Below, in pieces: positions 37,218 through 51,720 of a DNA stretch of 64,000 bases. Positions within the stretch are counted from its first letter, which is position 1, and each line of letters starts with the position of its first letter. Origin of the DNA: Chromobotia macracanthus (Eukaryota; Chordata; Actinopteri; Cypriniformes; Botiidae). Both the position numbers and the translations under genes were made by a program. The notes under the pieces are model-generated. The model saw only the letters and a list, made by a program, of their open reading frames with translations. It ran no database searches and was not told the DNA's origin. The stretch spans positions 3,888,001 to 3,952,000 of the forward strand of contig JAZGTH010000072.1 of NCBI GenBank assembly GCA_036877525.1, given 5' to 3'.

Positions 37218-38814
37218 CTGTCTTGGTTCTTTGTTTGGGTTCTGTAAGTTAAACCCTTTTAGAAATGTGTGTTAACTCATAGAAACTATGGGATACACTT
37301 AAAAGGATCTTTCTAGTCTTTCAGATGTGGATGGTTAAATCTTTTCAGGAGAAGTAAACACTGACAGTGCACAACAGATGAACACAGCAACATGCACGTC
37401 ATTAGTTAAACCAGAGCGTAAACCGCAAGCGTAGGTGCAGAAGCATGCAACATGCAGCTTACAGAATGCCATTCACAGCAAGATTTAATGAGCCTGAACT
37501 GCATGATATCCTGCCACAAACAGAACAAGCCTGCGAGTGGGAGTGCATGCAGAGGAAACGCATTGTCTGCGGTGTGCAGGAGACGTGGGGGGTTGAGGGC
37601 GTGTCCTCATTAACGCATACATTGTGCATGCATTAGATGCTGAATTTTTGTGTGTGAACTCATTGCTAGGACAGATATGTGTAAAATTCACGTTTTATTA
37701 CTCAGAGGTTAATCTTTCGTGTAGTTCACGAGGTTCAATTTAATTTAATTAACGTCTCATTTGTTTTTAAGTATAAGAGTAAATATCTATTAAATGAAGG
37801 TGGATAATAAAGCTAAAGTCATTTGGTCTTAAAAAAGGGATTGTGGGTAATATCATCCCAAGAAGCATGCATGGATCCATACTTCCAAAATCTAATGGAC
37901 ATAGTATACTATCTGGTCAAATCTAGCATACAATTTTAGATTATGAGTGTGAGTAAATGACAAATTGTATTTTTGGGTGAACTAAATCTTTTAGTTTCTC
38001 CTAACTAAAATCGGTAAATCTGAAATCGTAAGTCAGAGTTTTCAGTATGAACTTAAACACTCCCAAAACCAAATTGTCCAAGTGAAGCTATCCACATTCA
38101 TTTTATAGCTCTATATTCTTACTGCAATAAAAATCCTCAGGGGTGGATTTTAGAGGCATTCCTGCTATGCCTATAAACTCCACGAGACAGCCGAAGTCGT
38201 GCTGTGACAGAGCAGAGCTGACCAAAAACAGTCACACATCACAAACACACACAACCACATCAGAAACACATCGATACCTGAGCAGCAGGCCTGGCTCCAG
38301 CTCAGCCCGGCTGATGGACACTGTTAATTATGAGACGTCATTTGTGACATTACCGCTGGGCAGATGGAGCGGATGATTCACAGACCGACATTAGCTGTGG
38401 ATGTGAACAGAGAATTAGCTGTAAAACTCTTAAACGAAAAAGAAACACAGAAAGAATCGTTAGTCAAATAAAGCACGTCCACTTTAAAAAAACGCTTTGA
38501 GCTGCCAGTGAAAAAGGAATTTGTTCTTTTGACTTCAGTGTATGAAATTATTTGGACACAAAATCAACTATTAAAATAATAAATATGACATAATAATAAT
38601 GATTATTCTATGAATAAATATCAAACCAAGGGCGACTACAAACAAATAGTGCTTTTTCTCAGAACAAACTTTTTAAAGCTATTTCTACAATGACATTTAA
38701 CCTCCTTTTTGACCAAAATCGGATGTATAAAATCAGTTTCCTTCAGTTCCAAATGTGTATGTAAACATAATAAATGCAACTAGGTTTCATTTTCTGCAAT
38801 AACAATCACTCATT

Positions 38815-39177
38815 TAAAGCTGCAATCCATCCAAACTGTTTTAGTTAAAAATGAACAAGAATAAGTTATTTGGCAAATACATGACAAATCAGTGTTCAAC
38901 ACGATCTCCTTATCTTCGCATAAGATGTATAATAGTGTATAATAATTTGAACTGTCGGGTCAGATTTCTCTGGAAATATCCGTCTGTAAACAGAAAGAAG
39001 ATCACATATCACATGTCTGGGTACTGTGGATGATGCAGCATGTGTATGTCTTACAGCTGTTGTTTCGAAATTAAATTTGTCATTTGCGATAAAAAAAAAC
39101 ACTGCAAGTGACCTGCAATTTTATCTTTCAAACAGAGACGGCGGTAGAGAGGCAAAAGCTACAGATTGCAGCTTTAA
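38815..39177 (+). mobile_element. AGCTGCAAT-TIR (TTAA-type) element, long form
   Basis: About 363 bp with good inverted ends, taaagctgcaatcc and cagattgcagctttaa. Confidence 0.82.
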
Positions 39178-40635
39178 GTGTATAAATACTCTGTAAGGCC
39201 CCTTTAAAAGACATTTTTAACAAAAGAAAATGAAATAGCTTTTGCACTTGGTAATGTTTGGCGTGCCATTGGCTCAGCTTGAACAAAACATAATACAAAT
39301 TTTTCATTGGTTCTATTGATTTTATACACAATGAAAGACGCATTTGAGTGTGTTGATGTTTTTGTTGGGAGCACGGTTGTTCAGGATTGTCAAGTTGTTG
39401 GGCTGTTCTGTCACACAACAGAATTCCTGGAAGTGGCAGTAATTGGTGAGAAAACAAGTTTGGTTGTATGATTGCAGCTCAGGAGAGCTGAAGTATTTCT
39501 GTTGAGCACTGGGACATGATGTAACTCAGAACCAATACTCAAAAAACCTGAGCGGAAGACGGGCGTTTACGAATGAATCCAGGCCACGTCTCACCACAAC
39601 ACCAAACGCATTACAGTAAACCTAGTGTTTTCTACACTGACATAATGACAATTCCATTTTTTTGTACTGTGGTAACAATAATTAGTGAGAATAAATTCTT
39701 TATGTAAATTATAAGCTTTGCCTTTTGATTTTAGGGTGCAATATGATCTGTTCTTGACTCCAAGCCAATAAACTGGACTGGACTAACTACAGTAAATAAC
39801 ATTTTTTAACATTTTTTTATGCTTGACAAACATGTCAATAGAAAACCATCTATTCAGGAGGTAGTACTTTTTGGTAATATCTGCAGATATATATATATAT
39901 ATATATATGTTTACAGTATAATAAATTCCATTTACAACACTGAGCCCAGATGAGATTTCTCCATTTCTCTTCTTTGTGGCAGTATGTGTGTGGTTTCGTT
40001 GGACCATACATAACCATAACCAATACATAACCAATACATAACCAATACATAACCATAAATACAATGACGCAACCGATCAAAGCAGCAGAAGAAAACGCAT
40101 GAAGTGAGTGACATTATAACTCAGAGCAGGTTAACTGGAGTACAGTTCCTAATCGTTCAGGCTGATCTAGGAATAACACAAATGAAACCTCTGGTCAGTG
40201 AGCATTAGGATGAGCAGAATTCTAAAAATACACGGGTACCATTTATCAATGGAGATGGATAAACGGCCCGGCCAGCAGTGACAGATTATAGGTTATGTAA
40301 GTTTGATTTACTGATAACTCTAAAGCAGCTGTCATAACGATAAAGGTTTATAACAATAAAGGTTTACGACAAATAAGTTATTTTTAAGAACTTTGTTGAT
40401 ATGTCAGTAAAGGTACACAGATTGGAAACATTATTTGCCTTTATCCCAGGTCTTGTATTTAACATTTTTGCTTGTGTCAACAGTCACATTGTAAGTGATA
40501 ATTTGGTTTGCCTGCAGTCATGTGAAATTAAAACGTTACGTAAGACATTTGCTGTAATCAAATCAATCTGTAATTTGTATGTTCACCTGCAGACAAGAAC
40601 AAAGTGCTGTAGACATATATAAATAGTGTTTATTT

Positions 40636-40918
40636 TAAAGCTGTAATCCATAACTTTGTTTTGGTTAAAAAGATCAAAAATCAGTTATTGAGAAGGTACA
40701 TGACAGATCAGTGTTCAACACGATCCCCTTACTTTACACCGATTCACAATGGTAAGTTTATAATAATGATTTATAATTTGAGCTGTTGTGTCCCATTTCC
40801 TGAGAAATATCATTTTGATTTTAGCATACGTACAGTCAAGTGCATAAGTAACCTGCAGTTTTATGTTTCAAACAGAGATGGTGACAGAGAGGCAACAGTT
40901 GCAGATTGCAGCTTTAAC
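40636..40918 (+). mobile_element. AGCTGCAAT-TIR (TTAA-type) element
   Basis: About 283 bp from ttaaagctgtaatccataac to gcagattgcagctttaac, with TTAA at both ends. Confidence 0.82.
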
Positions 40919-42427
40919 TTTCTCTGCTCAAATACTGAGTCATTTAACTCAAGGCGTTTAGCTAAACAGTTATTACTATTCATGCAAATTTAACTATAAG
41001 GAGATTCCATTCACGGAGACGCCTTGTAAACATGTAAACATATTCTGCTGTGGTTGTTGACTATCTGGCCGCTGTGGGAGGGTAACATGTCAACACGCGC
41101 TCTGGAATCACATTCCAAACACCTGAGAACTACCGAAACCAAAGCGAGCGCTGGAAAACCTCAGGGAATGAAACACAGGACGCAACAATACCTGCCTGTG
41201 ATAAATCACAGAACAGCAGGCCAAGGGTTGAGTCACAACACAAAGGAAAACACCTTCATGAACAGGCCAGAACAAGATGAATCAAAGCCAGAACAAAAGA
41301 CACAGTGATGTTTAAAGACGTGCCAAGAGGTGACTGAACTGAATTTCTCATAAATCTGGTTATTTACTGTGACATTATCTAAAGCTCTGGTAAAATATAT
41401 ATATATATATATTTATTGACAGCTCCTCTGAACTTATGTGGAAGCAAATACTGTTATTAAATCACAGCTGAAGATTTCAGAAGAGTTCAGTTACATCCTG
41501 CAGGGAGGCTACAAAATATCCATATAAACTTTAACTGTACAATTAAGATGTCAACTTCAGCAGAAATACTGAGAAGTTGGCAGGTGTGTACATGTTTATA
41601 GCTGACCTTGTAACACACACAGACACACACACACAGACACACACAAACAAGCTTATCTATTTTCATGTGAACATTCCATAGACTTCTATTGTTTATATAC
41701 ACAGCTAGTTATAAACAATATAACACAACCTCAACTTTTTGTTTCATTTTTACAATAAAAAATAATTGTCTATAATTTTATAGTGTTTTCACAAATGAGT
41801 CAGTAACATACTGCACTAGTTCTGCATGCAGTACATCCAATTATACACAAAACTGGAGGCACAACTGGAGTCATCTGCTGTATTTGCTGAAGATGAAGGA
41901 TCACCTGGAGCACACGCTTTATGTTCTTTTGCATGTTTTTCTCCGCCGCATGGCTTGTGATGTATTCTTACTGAATTTTAACCTATTTTTACTGCGATTG
42001 AGGCAGCTCAAGAGAAGACCTGGCTGGACATTTGACACTTCATTTTCAGACTGTGGAACGGCTCCGTTACTGAAACATTACAAAAACCAAGTTCCGTTCT
42101 GACACACGGTGACTGTGATAAAATATCTTTGAGCTGGAATCAAAAATCACCTATGACAGCCCAGCGAAAAGACAAATGACCCTATTATAAATGTTTCATT
42201 GAATCCAGTAATAAAAGTCTCGGAATAAAAGCTTATCTGAGATACTGCAAAGATATCAGCATGTCACGCTGTTTAAATCAGAACATGTGTCTCATTAAAT
42301 AAGAGTTTATTAATGAGGTGGCCAATGGAACAAAAACTAATGGAGAAACCTTTGTATGGTTGAGTTCAGATGTGAATCATTTGTGGCCTGTTGTGTCAGA
42401 AGATAAGGCCTTAATCAAGAAAGGTAA

Positions 42428-42531
42428 ATGGTAACATTAATACAACGTCCAAAAATTGGACATTTTGAACATTCCTAGAACATTCAAAATAATTTTTTAA
42501 CCATTCTTACAACCTAAAATTGTTAGCTGGG
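42428..42531 (-). mobile_element. CAGCTAACA-TIR element, 5' fragment
   Basis: A reverse fragment with ggtaacattaatacaacgtc, cctagaacattcaaaata and a terminal aaattgttagctggg. Confidence 0.8.
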
Positions 42532-43082
42532 AAATCTGCTGAGATTTAACTAGTGCTAAGTGTTGCTGTAGCAAACAGTGAAATTGAATTCAGAGATTTA
42601 CATAGTGAAAATGTTAATATTTGAATGGATTTACATTAGACAGTTCTAGCTGAAGATTTTTCTGAAGAAAAATAAAACTATTGCCTGTCCATATGTTCGT
42701 TCAAATCCGTAACCCCAATGATGAGCAACAGCTAAAGTGATGCTTAACTTAAATAATAATAATAATAATAATAACGTTCCTGAAGACCGAATATGATCAT
42801 GATCACAATATGATTACATCACCGCCTGACACATGGATTAACAGGCATTGGTGTGCTGAAGTCCAGGTGATTTCTGAAGGTAACAAACTAAAGCCTGTTA
42901 CATCACGAGAACATCCGTTCTGTACTTGACCTGTCAACATTCACAACTCGGTTCCACCGACGGACAGTCAGTTCATTAAAGGGTCGTACCCTCAATCAAA
43001 ATATGAAATTACATAGACCTCAATAAAGGCCTTATTCAACAAGCCATTATAATTACAAAGCAGTACAAAACTACATCATTCC

Positions 43083-43085
<3 letters not shown>

Positions 43086-43123
<38 letters not shown>
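43086..43123. repeat. (GA)n microsatellite
   Basis: About 18 GA units. Confidence 0.95.
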
Positions 43124-43125
<2 letters not shown>

Positions 43126-44128
43126 TGTACCATCACCATGAGTTCATCTCTGTCAGTATTTTCCTCCATTCTCTGAATTGCTACAAACAAACAATGACAA
43201 AATACAAAAATCTCATGAAAGAAATAGTACATCAGAAAATGAAAATTAAGTTCTAAACCTTTAGTGCTTCACATGAGAAAATAACAGCATACACACGTAG
43301 AACAAAAGAATGAGACAGAGGTTTTATTTTTGAATGAACTGTTTGTTATGTCTGTTATAAAGAAAAGTTGTTGAAAGATTCATTATAATCTGTATTTTTT
43401 TTACAGAAACTGTCTATAATTTGCAGTTTATTGTTTAAAATATAGTTTGCTATTATATAAATAGCTGTAATTTTGTATTTTCTCATCAGAAATTCTCATT
43501 GAGAAAGATAAACATGTTGATAATGTTGTTATTGGCCTTGAAATGACTTAGATCAGGGTGAAACTGTGGCACAGCTCATCTCCTGAGTGAAACAGCCTAA
43601 TGTACGAAAACATCACACACTGACTAGCTCACATATGACAGGAGACTGAAAACCAAGAATAATTTGTGATGTCAACCAAGTGAAGTTTTCTCAGAACAAA
43701 GCTAGTTATTATATTCTGAGTTACGTTTATCCAGGGAATAACTGATGAATCATGTACAACAAAAGCTGGAGTCTGTATTAAGACAGTAAATCATTCAGAT
43801 TTCAGGCTGACTTTAAACTTACTCAAGCCTAAATAGTGAAAGAATGTTAATGTGTGTGTTCATTTATGTGTGCTTGGATCCACAGAAGTCTTGACTTCCT
43901 CCCAAACAGGAAGTGGGCAGGATGCTTAGAGCTGACACCAACTCTATTGTATGCGCTTCCTGCCGTCACTGCAGGTGCACGTTGGATACGCTAATGGCCG
44001 CTGATCTGAATTCTGTCTCTGTAACACTTTTACATGCAACTTTCTGTGGGAAACTTGCTTGCAGAAAAATAATTTACATACGTGTACAATATACTTTTGT
44101 TGTTTTTTAAATTCGATGACATCCTCTA

Positions 44129-44287
44129 CCAGCTAACAATTTTAGGTTGTAAGAATGTTTCCATAATGTTTGAAATGTTTTATACATATGTATATGTATG
44201 AAAAAGTCTACTAACATTACTGTAAGAACGTTTTTGATAACCGAGAAAACATTGGCCAACGTTCTGAGAACGTTCCCTGTTAGCTGG
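44129..44287 (+). mobile_element. CAGCTAACA-TIR element, internally deleted
   Basis: Only 159 bp, but both inverted ends are intact (ccagctaacaattttagg and gttccctgttagctgg). About half of the interior is missing. Confidence 0.88.
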
Positions 44288-45707
44288 ATTTTTGCTCTAG
44301 CTGTTCGGGTTAAGAAAAGTTTTGACATGAGTTCTAAATTTTCCTCCAATGGAAATTATGATCGTAATATTCATATACAAAAGCACGAATGTAAGTCAAT
44401 AATGACCTTAATTAAAATTCCTGTTTCCTGATTGTCTCCTGTTGTTTTGTATCTTATCTTAAAACTAAACTCATCGCAGAACTGATCAAATCTCAAACTC
44501 TCTCATTGCAGGAATTCGTCTGTGGTCTCCAAATGCTGAGAACTGCAGAATCTAATCGCCAGGCGGTTGCCACGAGTGGGAGGAACATCAAGAAAGACCT
44601 TGAACATTTACAGAGAATTGCTTAGCAGAAACAAACCCCAGAGGAGATAAGAGCTGAGAATGAGCACTAGACAGACAACAGACAATTTGGTCTGTGTGCT
44701 CACAAAAATGGGTTCTATAATGCAGGTACAGCAAAGAACTGTTCTCTAATCAAGAACCGTCTTCGCTATGAGCAGACCCTGGGAAAGTTCTGGAAGCTGC
44801 ATCAGTGGTTTATCTGTGTATTGTTTGTTGAGTTCTCTGAACGTACTTGAATTTCTAGTTCTATATAACATCTTAAGATAAGAACCCAAGCTGTTTGAGT
44901 TCATACAATGAAAACATACAGTGACCATACAGAACATATTCAGAAAACCTATTCCATTAAGAAGAGATTTAGGTCTCTTATGAGAACCCTTCATTTGAAG
45001 GGTATACCGTTGTCTTCTCAATGGAGCTCTTCTTGTAAACCCTGCACAGATAACATCATGTTTTGCCTCACTAATGAGACAGATCTCAGTACAGCTGATC
45101 AAATTATCCATATAAGCAGAGGAAGGACATATACATTATTCCGTAACCTCAAATTACTTCGTGAACACACATAAGGCTTCATTAAGCCTGTGTGCTAACA
45201 ACAAAACTACAGATGTAACTAAAATGTTACGCAACTTGAGAACTAAGACACTTTCCGCCGCTTGAGTAAGAGAAATAATGGTAGACCTTCAATTTATGAC
45301 ACCTCCACTAAATCGAAAAAAAACATGAGAGCATCTTTGTTTAAAGACACAGAAGTTGTTTTCACTTACCAAACTCATTATCTCATAATTACCACTCGCT
45401 GAATTCATGAGGCAACTTTTGTAATACAGCACCGTGACTGAAGACAATGTAAAGCTAATTATTAGGACCACTTATATGTCCATGATTTTGCACGCAGTCT
45501 ATTAAACCAACACCTACACTTAGACCAATAATAAACAGCCACAAGTGTGCATATGCGGTTATATAAACAGTTTTTAATACTGTATCAGCAAACAGATGTC
45601 CCACACGTTCACATATTATTGTATTTGAAGATATGTAGCGTGATGCTGAAAACACAGATTCTGCTTCAGTTGTTGTGTAATCCTGACATGAGGATTTTCC
45701 AGGCATC

Positions 45708-45920
45708 AACTAACAGACTAACGTTCTCAGAACGTTGGCTAAAAGTTATCAAATATGTTCTTGCAGTAACATTAGTAGAATGCTGTTTTAACATTATATA
45801 TTATATTTATCAAAAACATTATTCTTATGTAGTCAGTGGAATATTTAAAAGAAGTTGTAGATTCAAAAATAAATGCTTGAATAATGTTCATATAACCAAG
45901 CAATAATGTTAATACAATAT
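45708..45920 (-). mobile_element. CAGCTAACA-TIR element, partial
   Basis: A reverse copy with gttctcagaacgttggct, cttgcagtaacattag and ataaccaagcaataatg. The 5' terminus is missing. Confidence 0.78.
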
Positions 45921-46639
45921 AATACAATAACACGACAGAGATCCACACAGAACGTTCTGCTCACTGTATACCGTTTTGTATGTTCTGTTATTCGCCACAC
46001 ATTCAGCATGTAAATAATGTATACTGCAAATATAGTATGAGAAGTATGAACCTTCCAAACAAACAAAAAGAGAGAGAGAGAGACATGTAGAAAGTACGTG
46101 ACGCCACATTCTGAACATTTTCATTTAAATTCACAACCTCAGTAAACAACAGCACGCCCCGCTTCAGGCTGTAAGTCTGTGTGTATTATCTTCAAGCATC
46201 TGTCAGTACAGTACAGCTCTCAGCTCGGAGGGCTTGTATCTCGCTCTTGTCAGTTCAGATAAGGTTGCATGAAAACACAGGCGACCCCAGAGGGTGTGAA
46301 TAACTGAGACTGAAACCCCTGCTGGACAGCTGAGCTTCTCCTGTTTCTTTATGTTCTTACAAGTAAAGAATTCAGAATATTTAGGATTAAACGTTCAGAG
46401 CGGTAATGTTGGTTAACGTTGTGAAAGCGTTGGGCTTCAGTTTATGTTCTTCAGAAACACCATTTGTATTGATTTGACCCTTACGGAAAGACAAGGATTG
46501 TTTCATGGGATTCCCATGATAATTTACATGACATTGTTTTTGTGGGCGTCTGATATTGATATCTTTTGGTTTAACAACAGATAAGCTGTAACGTAGCAGT
46601 ACATATATGATATGTATTTCATACATGATATGTATTGAA

Positions 46640-47110
46640 AAGGAACTATTTCATTCACCTATTCTCACCAGACATTCATCATGTCAAAGATTATATTTTT
46701 ATTGTATTGGATTCAAATTAAGGCACATTAAAGCAAAGTTTGAGATTTACACAATGCAGAGTGATTTAATATCAAGTTGAAAGTTGTCATGAATCATTTA
46801 CTGCATGGACGTGGAAAGCCATTAAAGAATAATTATGAAATGAAAAATGAATAAAGCAAAGCAATGATCTTTCAGTGTGGCCCAATTGCTTGGAATGCAT
46901 TTGAATGCTAATGTTATTCCGAGACTCGGAATTCACTGGTGACAGCGCAGAATAAAAGACATCATTGTTCAAGTGTATCCCAAATGACACACTGTACATT
47001 CACTGCAGTTTGTCCACTTTGATAATCATGAGTTGACTTGTACTGTATGTACAGTACAATGGGGTCACGTGCTTGGAATGCGTTGGTCAAGCGCTCACAC
47101 ACTAGAGTCC
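46640..47110. other. Repeat-free A/T-rich stretch
   Basis: Unique sequence with several homeodomain-like ATTA cores inside the transposon-rich region. Function is unknown. It is listed only as a place where a conserved non-coding element could lie. Confidence 0.2.
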
Positions 47111-47159
47111 TGTCTAGTTTTAGTGTGAATCTTTCTCATTCCCTGCACTCTCTGACGTA

Positions 47160-47385
47160 ACTTAAACACTCCACTGCCATTTAGTAGCCAGATCTTCTTT
47201 GTGTTGTGACGTGAAGCCAAACTGACATTTCCCACAAAATCCTGACAGCTCAATCATTACTATAAACTTACCGTTGTGAATTGGGGTAAGATAAGGAGAT
47301 GAGTTTGAACACTGATCTGTTATGTAATTGCTTATCACTGATTGTTCATTTTTAAGCAAATAAAGTTACAGATTGCAGGTTTAAA
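47160..47385 (+). mobile_element. AGCTGCAAT-TIR (TTAA-type) element, truncated
   Basis: A copy preserving gatcttctttgtgttgt, ctcctta-type core and a terminal aaagttacagattgcagg. The left terminus is missing. Confidence 0.7.
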
Positions 47386-47602
47386 TGCTACCACTGTTGT
47401 TAGTCTCCTCACATTGAGTTTCAGTTACACAGCACACATCTGCAGTATGAAGGCAGACAGATGGACAGTCAGTTCACATGGGGTTTGGTGAGGCTGTGAA
47501 CTCATCACAAAGAGTCAACTGAGTCTCAGCTGGGTTCACACATCTCTTGTTACCAGCCTCCTCCTCTCTGACATCAAGATTTCTGTCACATCAGGGCTTT
47601 AT

Positions 47603-47880
47603 CCAGAAACAATTTCAGGGATGTAAGAACGTTTCCCTAACATTTCCATTAAGTAACAAAAATGTTAAAAATGTCCAGTTGCATTAACATTATTGCTTGG
47701 TTATAAGAACGCTTTTCAAACAGCTTCAAACAGCATTTTTAAAATGTTCCACTAACAGTCTAGAAATAACATTTTTGATATATGACATATAATGTTTAAA
47801 ATAAATTCTACTAACGTTACTGCAAAACCTTTTTTATAACTTTATAACCTTTATAACCTTCTAGAAAACCTTTTAGAAAC
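47603..47880 (+). mobile_element. CAGCTAACA-TIR element, 3' truncated
   Basis: Starts ccagaaacaatttcagg and keeps attaagtaacaaaaatg and ggttataagaacg. The final end is lost after a short duplication of ctttataacc. Confidence 0.8.
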
Positions 47881-48200
47881 GAGCTTTCCTTCATACATAT
47901 TTCCATTAAAAAAAGACCAGTGTAATCTCACGTCTCCTCTAGACTTTCATAGTCTCAAAATGTGCTCCAATTTGCCCAAATATCAAAGTTTCCAATCAAA
48001 AGTCTGAGATTTCAATAGGAAAACTCAAACACGCACCATTAAATTCTTCTATGACCAGCTTATCTGAGCTATGCAGTCCACATCAATTTGACATCCACAC
48101 ACGTACTGTCTCTCAACAGTTGTAGCATTTTTATCTATTTTAATTTCTCCTGAAATATTAGAACGGAAACAAAGTTGGCTAACATCCTCTGACAAGTTCT

Positions 48201-48405
48201 ATCACAGTTACCAAAAATGTTTTTTTTAACATTATACATCATATACATCAAAAAGTTTATTGTTAAGTTGTAAGTGAAACATTTTAAAAACATTACAGAA
48301 CTAAACAAGATTAAATAGTGTTCTTACATCCAAGCAGTAACATTAATACAATGTCTAAAAAAACATTTTGAAGGTTTCTAGATGGAAACATAAAGGAAAT
48401 GTAGT
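48201..48405 (-). mobile_element. CAGCTAACA-TIR element, partial
   Basis: A reverse copy of the central part, including aacattatacatcatata and cagtaacattaatacaatg. Confidence 0.72.
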
Positions 48406-49124
48406 TGGTCTAGTTGACTAACAGGTGAAGGACCAGGTTAAAAAGTAAGATGAAGCGAATGCTTACACTTTAAAAATGACAAAGACAAACATTTCTGTCT
48501 TTGTGATAATGTGCACTGATGTGAACTGTTTACAACAGAACCAGTTTTACACCTATTTTAATGTCGACTTTTAATGTATGAATGATAATAACACCATACT
48601 TCCTCTTTAAGTGGAGTCTTTGAATGTGGTTGCATCCAATTGTGCAACCTCGACAAGGTTAATATTCAAAATATGCACAACGAGGTTAAAGTGCATTCGA
48701 TTCATTCATATGGAAAAGCTGATCGGATATGTTGCCTTGGTAACCATTGTGGCGTCATGTGGCACAGCTGCTCTACACTTCATGCTTCAATGCACGTCCC
48801 CCCTGTAGCTCTTCCTCCGTTTCCATGGCAACAAACCCCACTGTCTCACAAAGATGAGAGGCTGCACACAGCCGCCGAGATCCTCATCCTAAGAAACGGA
48901 AGCTCAGCTCGGGAGTATCTTCGTAATAGGATGCTCACGTGAATGATGGGATTGTTTTTCATCAAACTGCTACAAATGTTTGGTCCGATCAATAAAAGCA
49001 CATCTTCATTCAACACGTGGGAGGATTTCAGATTTCATTCATCACAAAAGCAGAAGAGTCAGACATGTTATGTGCCAAAAAGCTTAAGGTGTAGATTTGA
49101 TAAGGTTTACTAAATATAAAAAAA

Positions 49125-49385
49125 CCCTGCTAACAATTTTAGGTTGTGAGAATGTTTCCCTAATGTTTCCATTAAGTCATAAAAATGTTATTTTGAAAGT
49201 TCTAGGGACGTTGAAAACTTTCAGTTTTTTAGACGTGGAGTATTGACATTATTACTGGGTTTTAAGAATAAAAATTTTGATATATATATATATATAAAAC
49301 ATTAAGAAAACTTTCTATGAACATTACTGCAAGATCTTTTTCGAGAATGTTAGTAAATGTTCTGAGAATGTTTCCTGTTAGCTGG
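49125..49385 (+). mobile_element. CAGCTAACA-TIR element
   Basis: A copy with both ends (ccctgctaacaattttagg and gtttcctgttagctgg), an internal deletion and a TA run. Confidence 0.85.
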
Positions 49386-50339
49386 AACACCACTAATAAC
49401 ACCAGTCTTCTCACTTGATAATGAACAAGTGCGAGTGTGTGGGAGATATTTCTGCTTATTAATAACAATCAAGCAAAAGCATCAGAGATTAGCAGGTTAT
49501 TAGTTACACACAGTGTGTAGATTTGGTTTGTCCACTAGCACACACCTTTGTGTTGTTAAACTGTAGCACAAGAAATCTCTGTGTTTGCTGTTGTTTTAGT
49601 ACCTTAAATTGCTCTGCCTTTGAAACGACTTTCCTTGAAAGATCTTATTGCAAAACTTTTACCCATAATTCTATAGGGTTCATTATAGAGTTGTGGAGTA
49701 TAACTGACTTTAACTGAGCAATACACAATCCACATGCCTTACACACATGGAATATTCAAACAGATGCACGTGAAATAAAATGCAACTTGTACAAACTAGT
49801 GCGCTTTCCCTGATTTGTACAGCTAGACACTAAATGTGCTCGTTTTTAACGCAGATGGATCTGTCTCTTTGAGGAATAAAGCACTGTGATTACTCGTACT
49901 GCCTCAAAAAGAACACTACAAAAAGAGGTTCGGTAATTACAAACCCATTTCACCCAAAGTACTCGACCAGCTCAGAAAAATAATCAAGCTTTCTGTTCCA
50001 AACAGCTGCAGACTCATCCAAAATGTTTGGTGTTAGGGTTCAGAAAAAGCTTGCTGATGGCCCCCGGTGAATCAATAAATCCCAGAACTGCATGTTCTCC
50101 CCTCTGCGTCAAAGCAAAAGACACAAACAGATCAACAACGCTGTTTAATGCAATTAAACCTTGCCATTTTTTAGGTCGCCGCTCTAGTGGTTACTACAGG
50201 TGCTGCATGATAGAATGCTTTTCTGTTTTTCAAAGCAACATTTCTATTTGTAATTTTTTTTTTGCTGTTTTATTTCTTCAGTGCTTTTCACAATGTGTCT
50301 TGTAGCAAAGAAGCTTTACAGAAATGAAAACATTTCAGT

Positions 50340-50428
50340 ACGTTACTATAAGAACATTTTTTGATAACCTCGAAAGAACTTGTAGAGAACATTAGCCAAT
50401 GTTCTGAGAACGTTCCCTGTTAACTGGG
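50340..50428 (+). mobile_element. CAGCTAACA-TIR element, 3' fragment
   Basis: The last 90 bp of the family, ending gagaacgttccctgttaact then ggg. Confidence 0.78.
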
Positions 50429-50879
50429 ATGTCTGTGTGTGCTAGCCATCAGTGTTGTCTGGGCAGTAATACTGTAACTGCATCAGGTCCTGATGTTTGT
50501 AATCCAGTCTATAATCAGCCTGATTTGCATTGCAATTAATGTACAGAACCTGCTTTAGACGGATTCAATGTAGCATGTGAGTATGTTTGTGTAACACGCT
50601 AAACTGGAACAACTGTTTAGTGAATGCACCCCCACAATATATGTAATATATCACATTTATATATATATAGTTAGAGAGAGGCAGAAAGAGAGAGAAAAAA
50701 AGAGAGAGAGATGAGAGCTCCAGCACTTCCTGATAATTAACCAGGTTTTCCCAGGGCGTTCTGTCATATCTCTGACTGGGAGTTGTCCACAGTTCACACC
50801 ATTGTTTTGCTGTTCCCAGTCAGACCTGACAAGGAGAGTCATGAAATGAATTCCTGACCTAGTATTTTGTACAACAGAA

Positions 50880-51720
50880 ACCTTTCAGAGGAATCAAAAC
50901 AACAACGTGAGCTACCAGCCACTGGATGCAAAGTCCCAGGAGATAAATTTCAAATATATGCAGCGAAATTTACATAGTACAGAGAAAACCTCCCTGTGCT
51001 GGACGCAAAGCTTCACATTTGACTATTAATTCAACCTTGAAGGTCTCAGGAGGCCGTTTGAGGTTACAGGCCACAGGTTTGTGTGGAAAGAGAGAACAGA
51101 TCAAGCCAGAGCTGCAGCCATCGGCCCCGTGTGCCATCTGGAGAAAGAAACGCTTATCAAATGCTATAAAATCGCTCTGTAGACTACTGTTGCACTTACA
51201 GACTCACCGCAGGTCAAATAACACCCATCACATTGCTCTGATAAATGGCTCTGGTGGCTGTTTTGATCAGTGAAAGGACGGCTGGTGGGCGACTTTTAGC
51301 CAGAAGCCATTAGCAGCTCTGTGCACTAATAGTGCCGATAGCAATTAGCACCTTATCTCCTTCCATCAAGCGTCACAATGTCATTAACAAAGGTTAGTTT
51401 GATAAAATTCACAGAAAAGTTTAAACCACAGACAAGCTAACATACTGATTTAATAACGCACACTGAACCCAGGCTAATTCCCGCTCTACAGCTGAAATTG
51501 CCCATCCAGCTCTGTTTAATGGAGGCAAAACAATGCCGTTTCCCCATTTACTGCTAGCTGAAGTAGATTTTGCTGCACACACATCAGTTTTTAAAGCCAC
51601 AGAAAAGAAAGTTTGAGAATCGTGCCGTGATGGCCAAACACGTTTCATGAGGAAAAGAAACCTCAGCAGCAGATATTCATCACAGCAAATGTTATTGTGC
51701 ATGAACGTAACGTGATGATA
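50880..51720. other. Repeat-free island, possible regulatory element
   Basis: About 840 bp with no SINE, MITE or simple repeat, flanked on both sides by CAGCTAACA elements. It includes ctattaattc and gccgatagcaattagcacc, which look like homeodomain cores. No coding potential was seen. The call rests only on the contrast with its surroundings. Confidence 0.2.
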
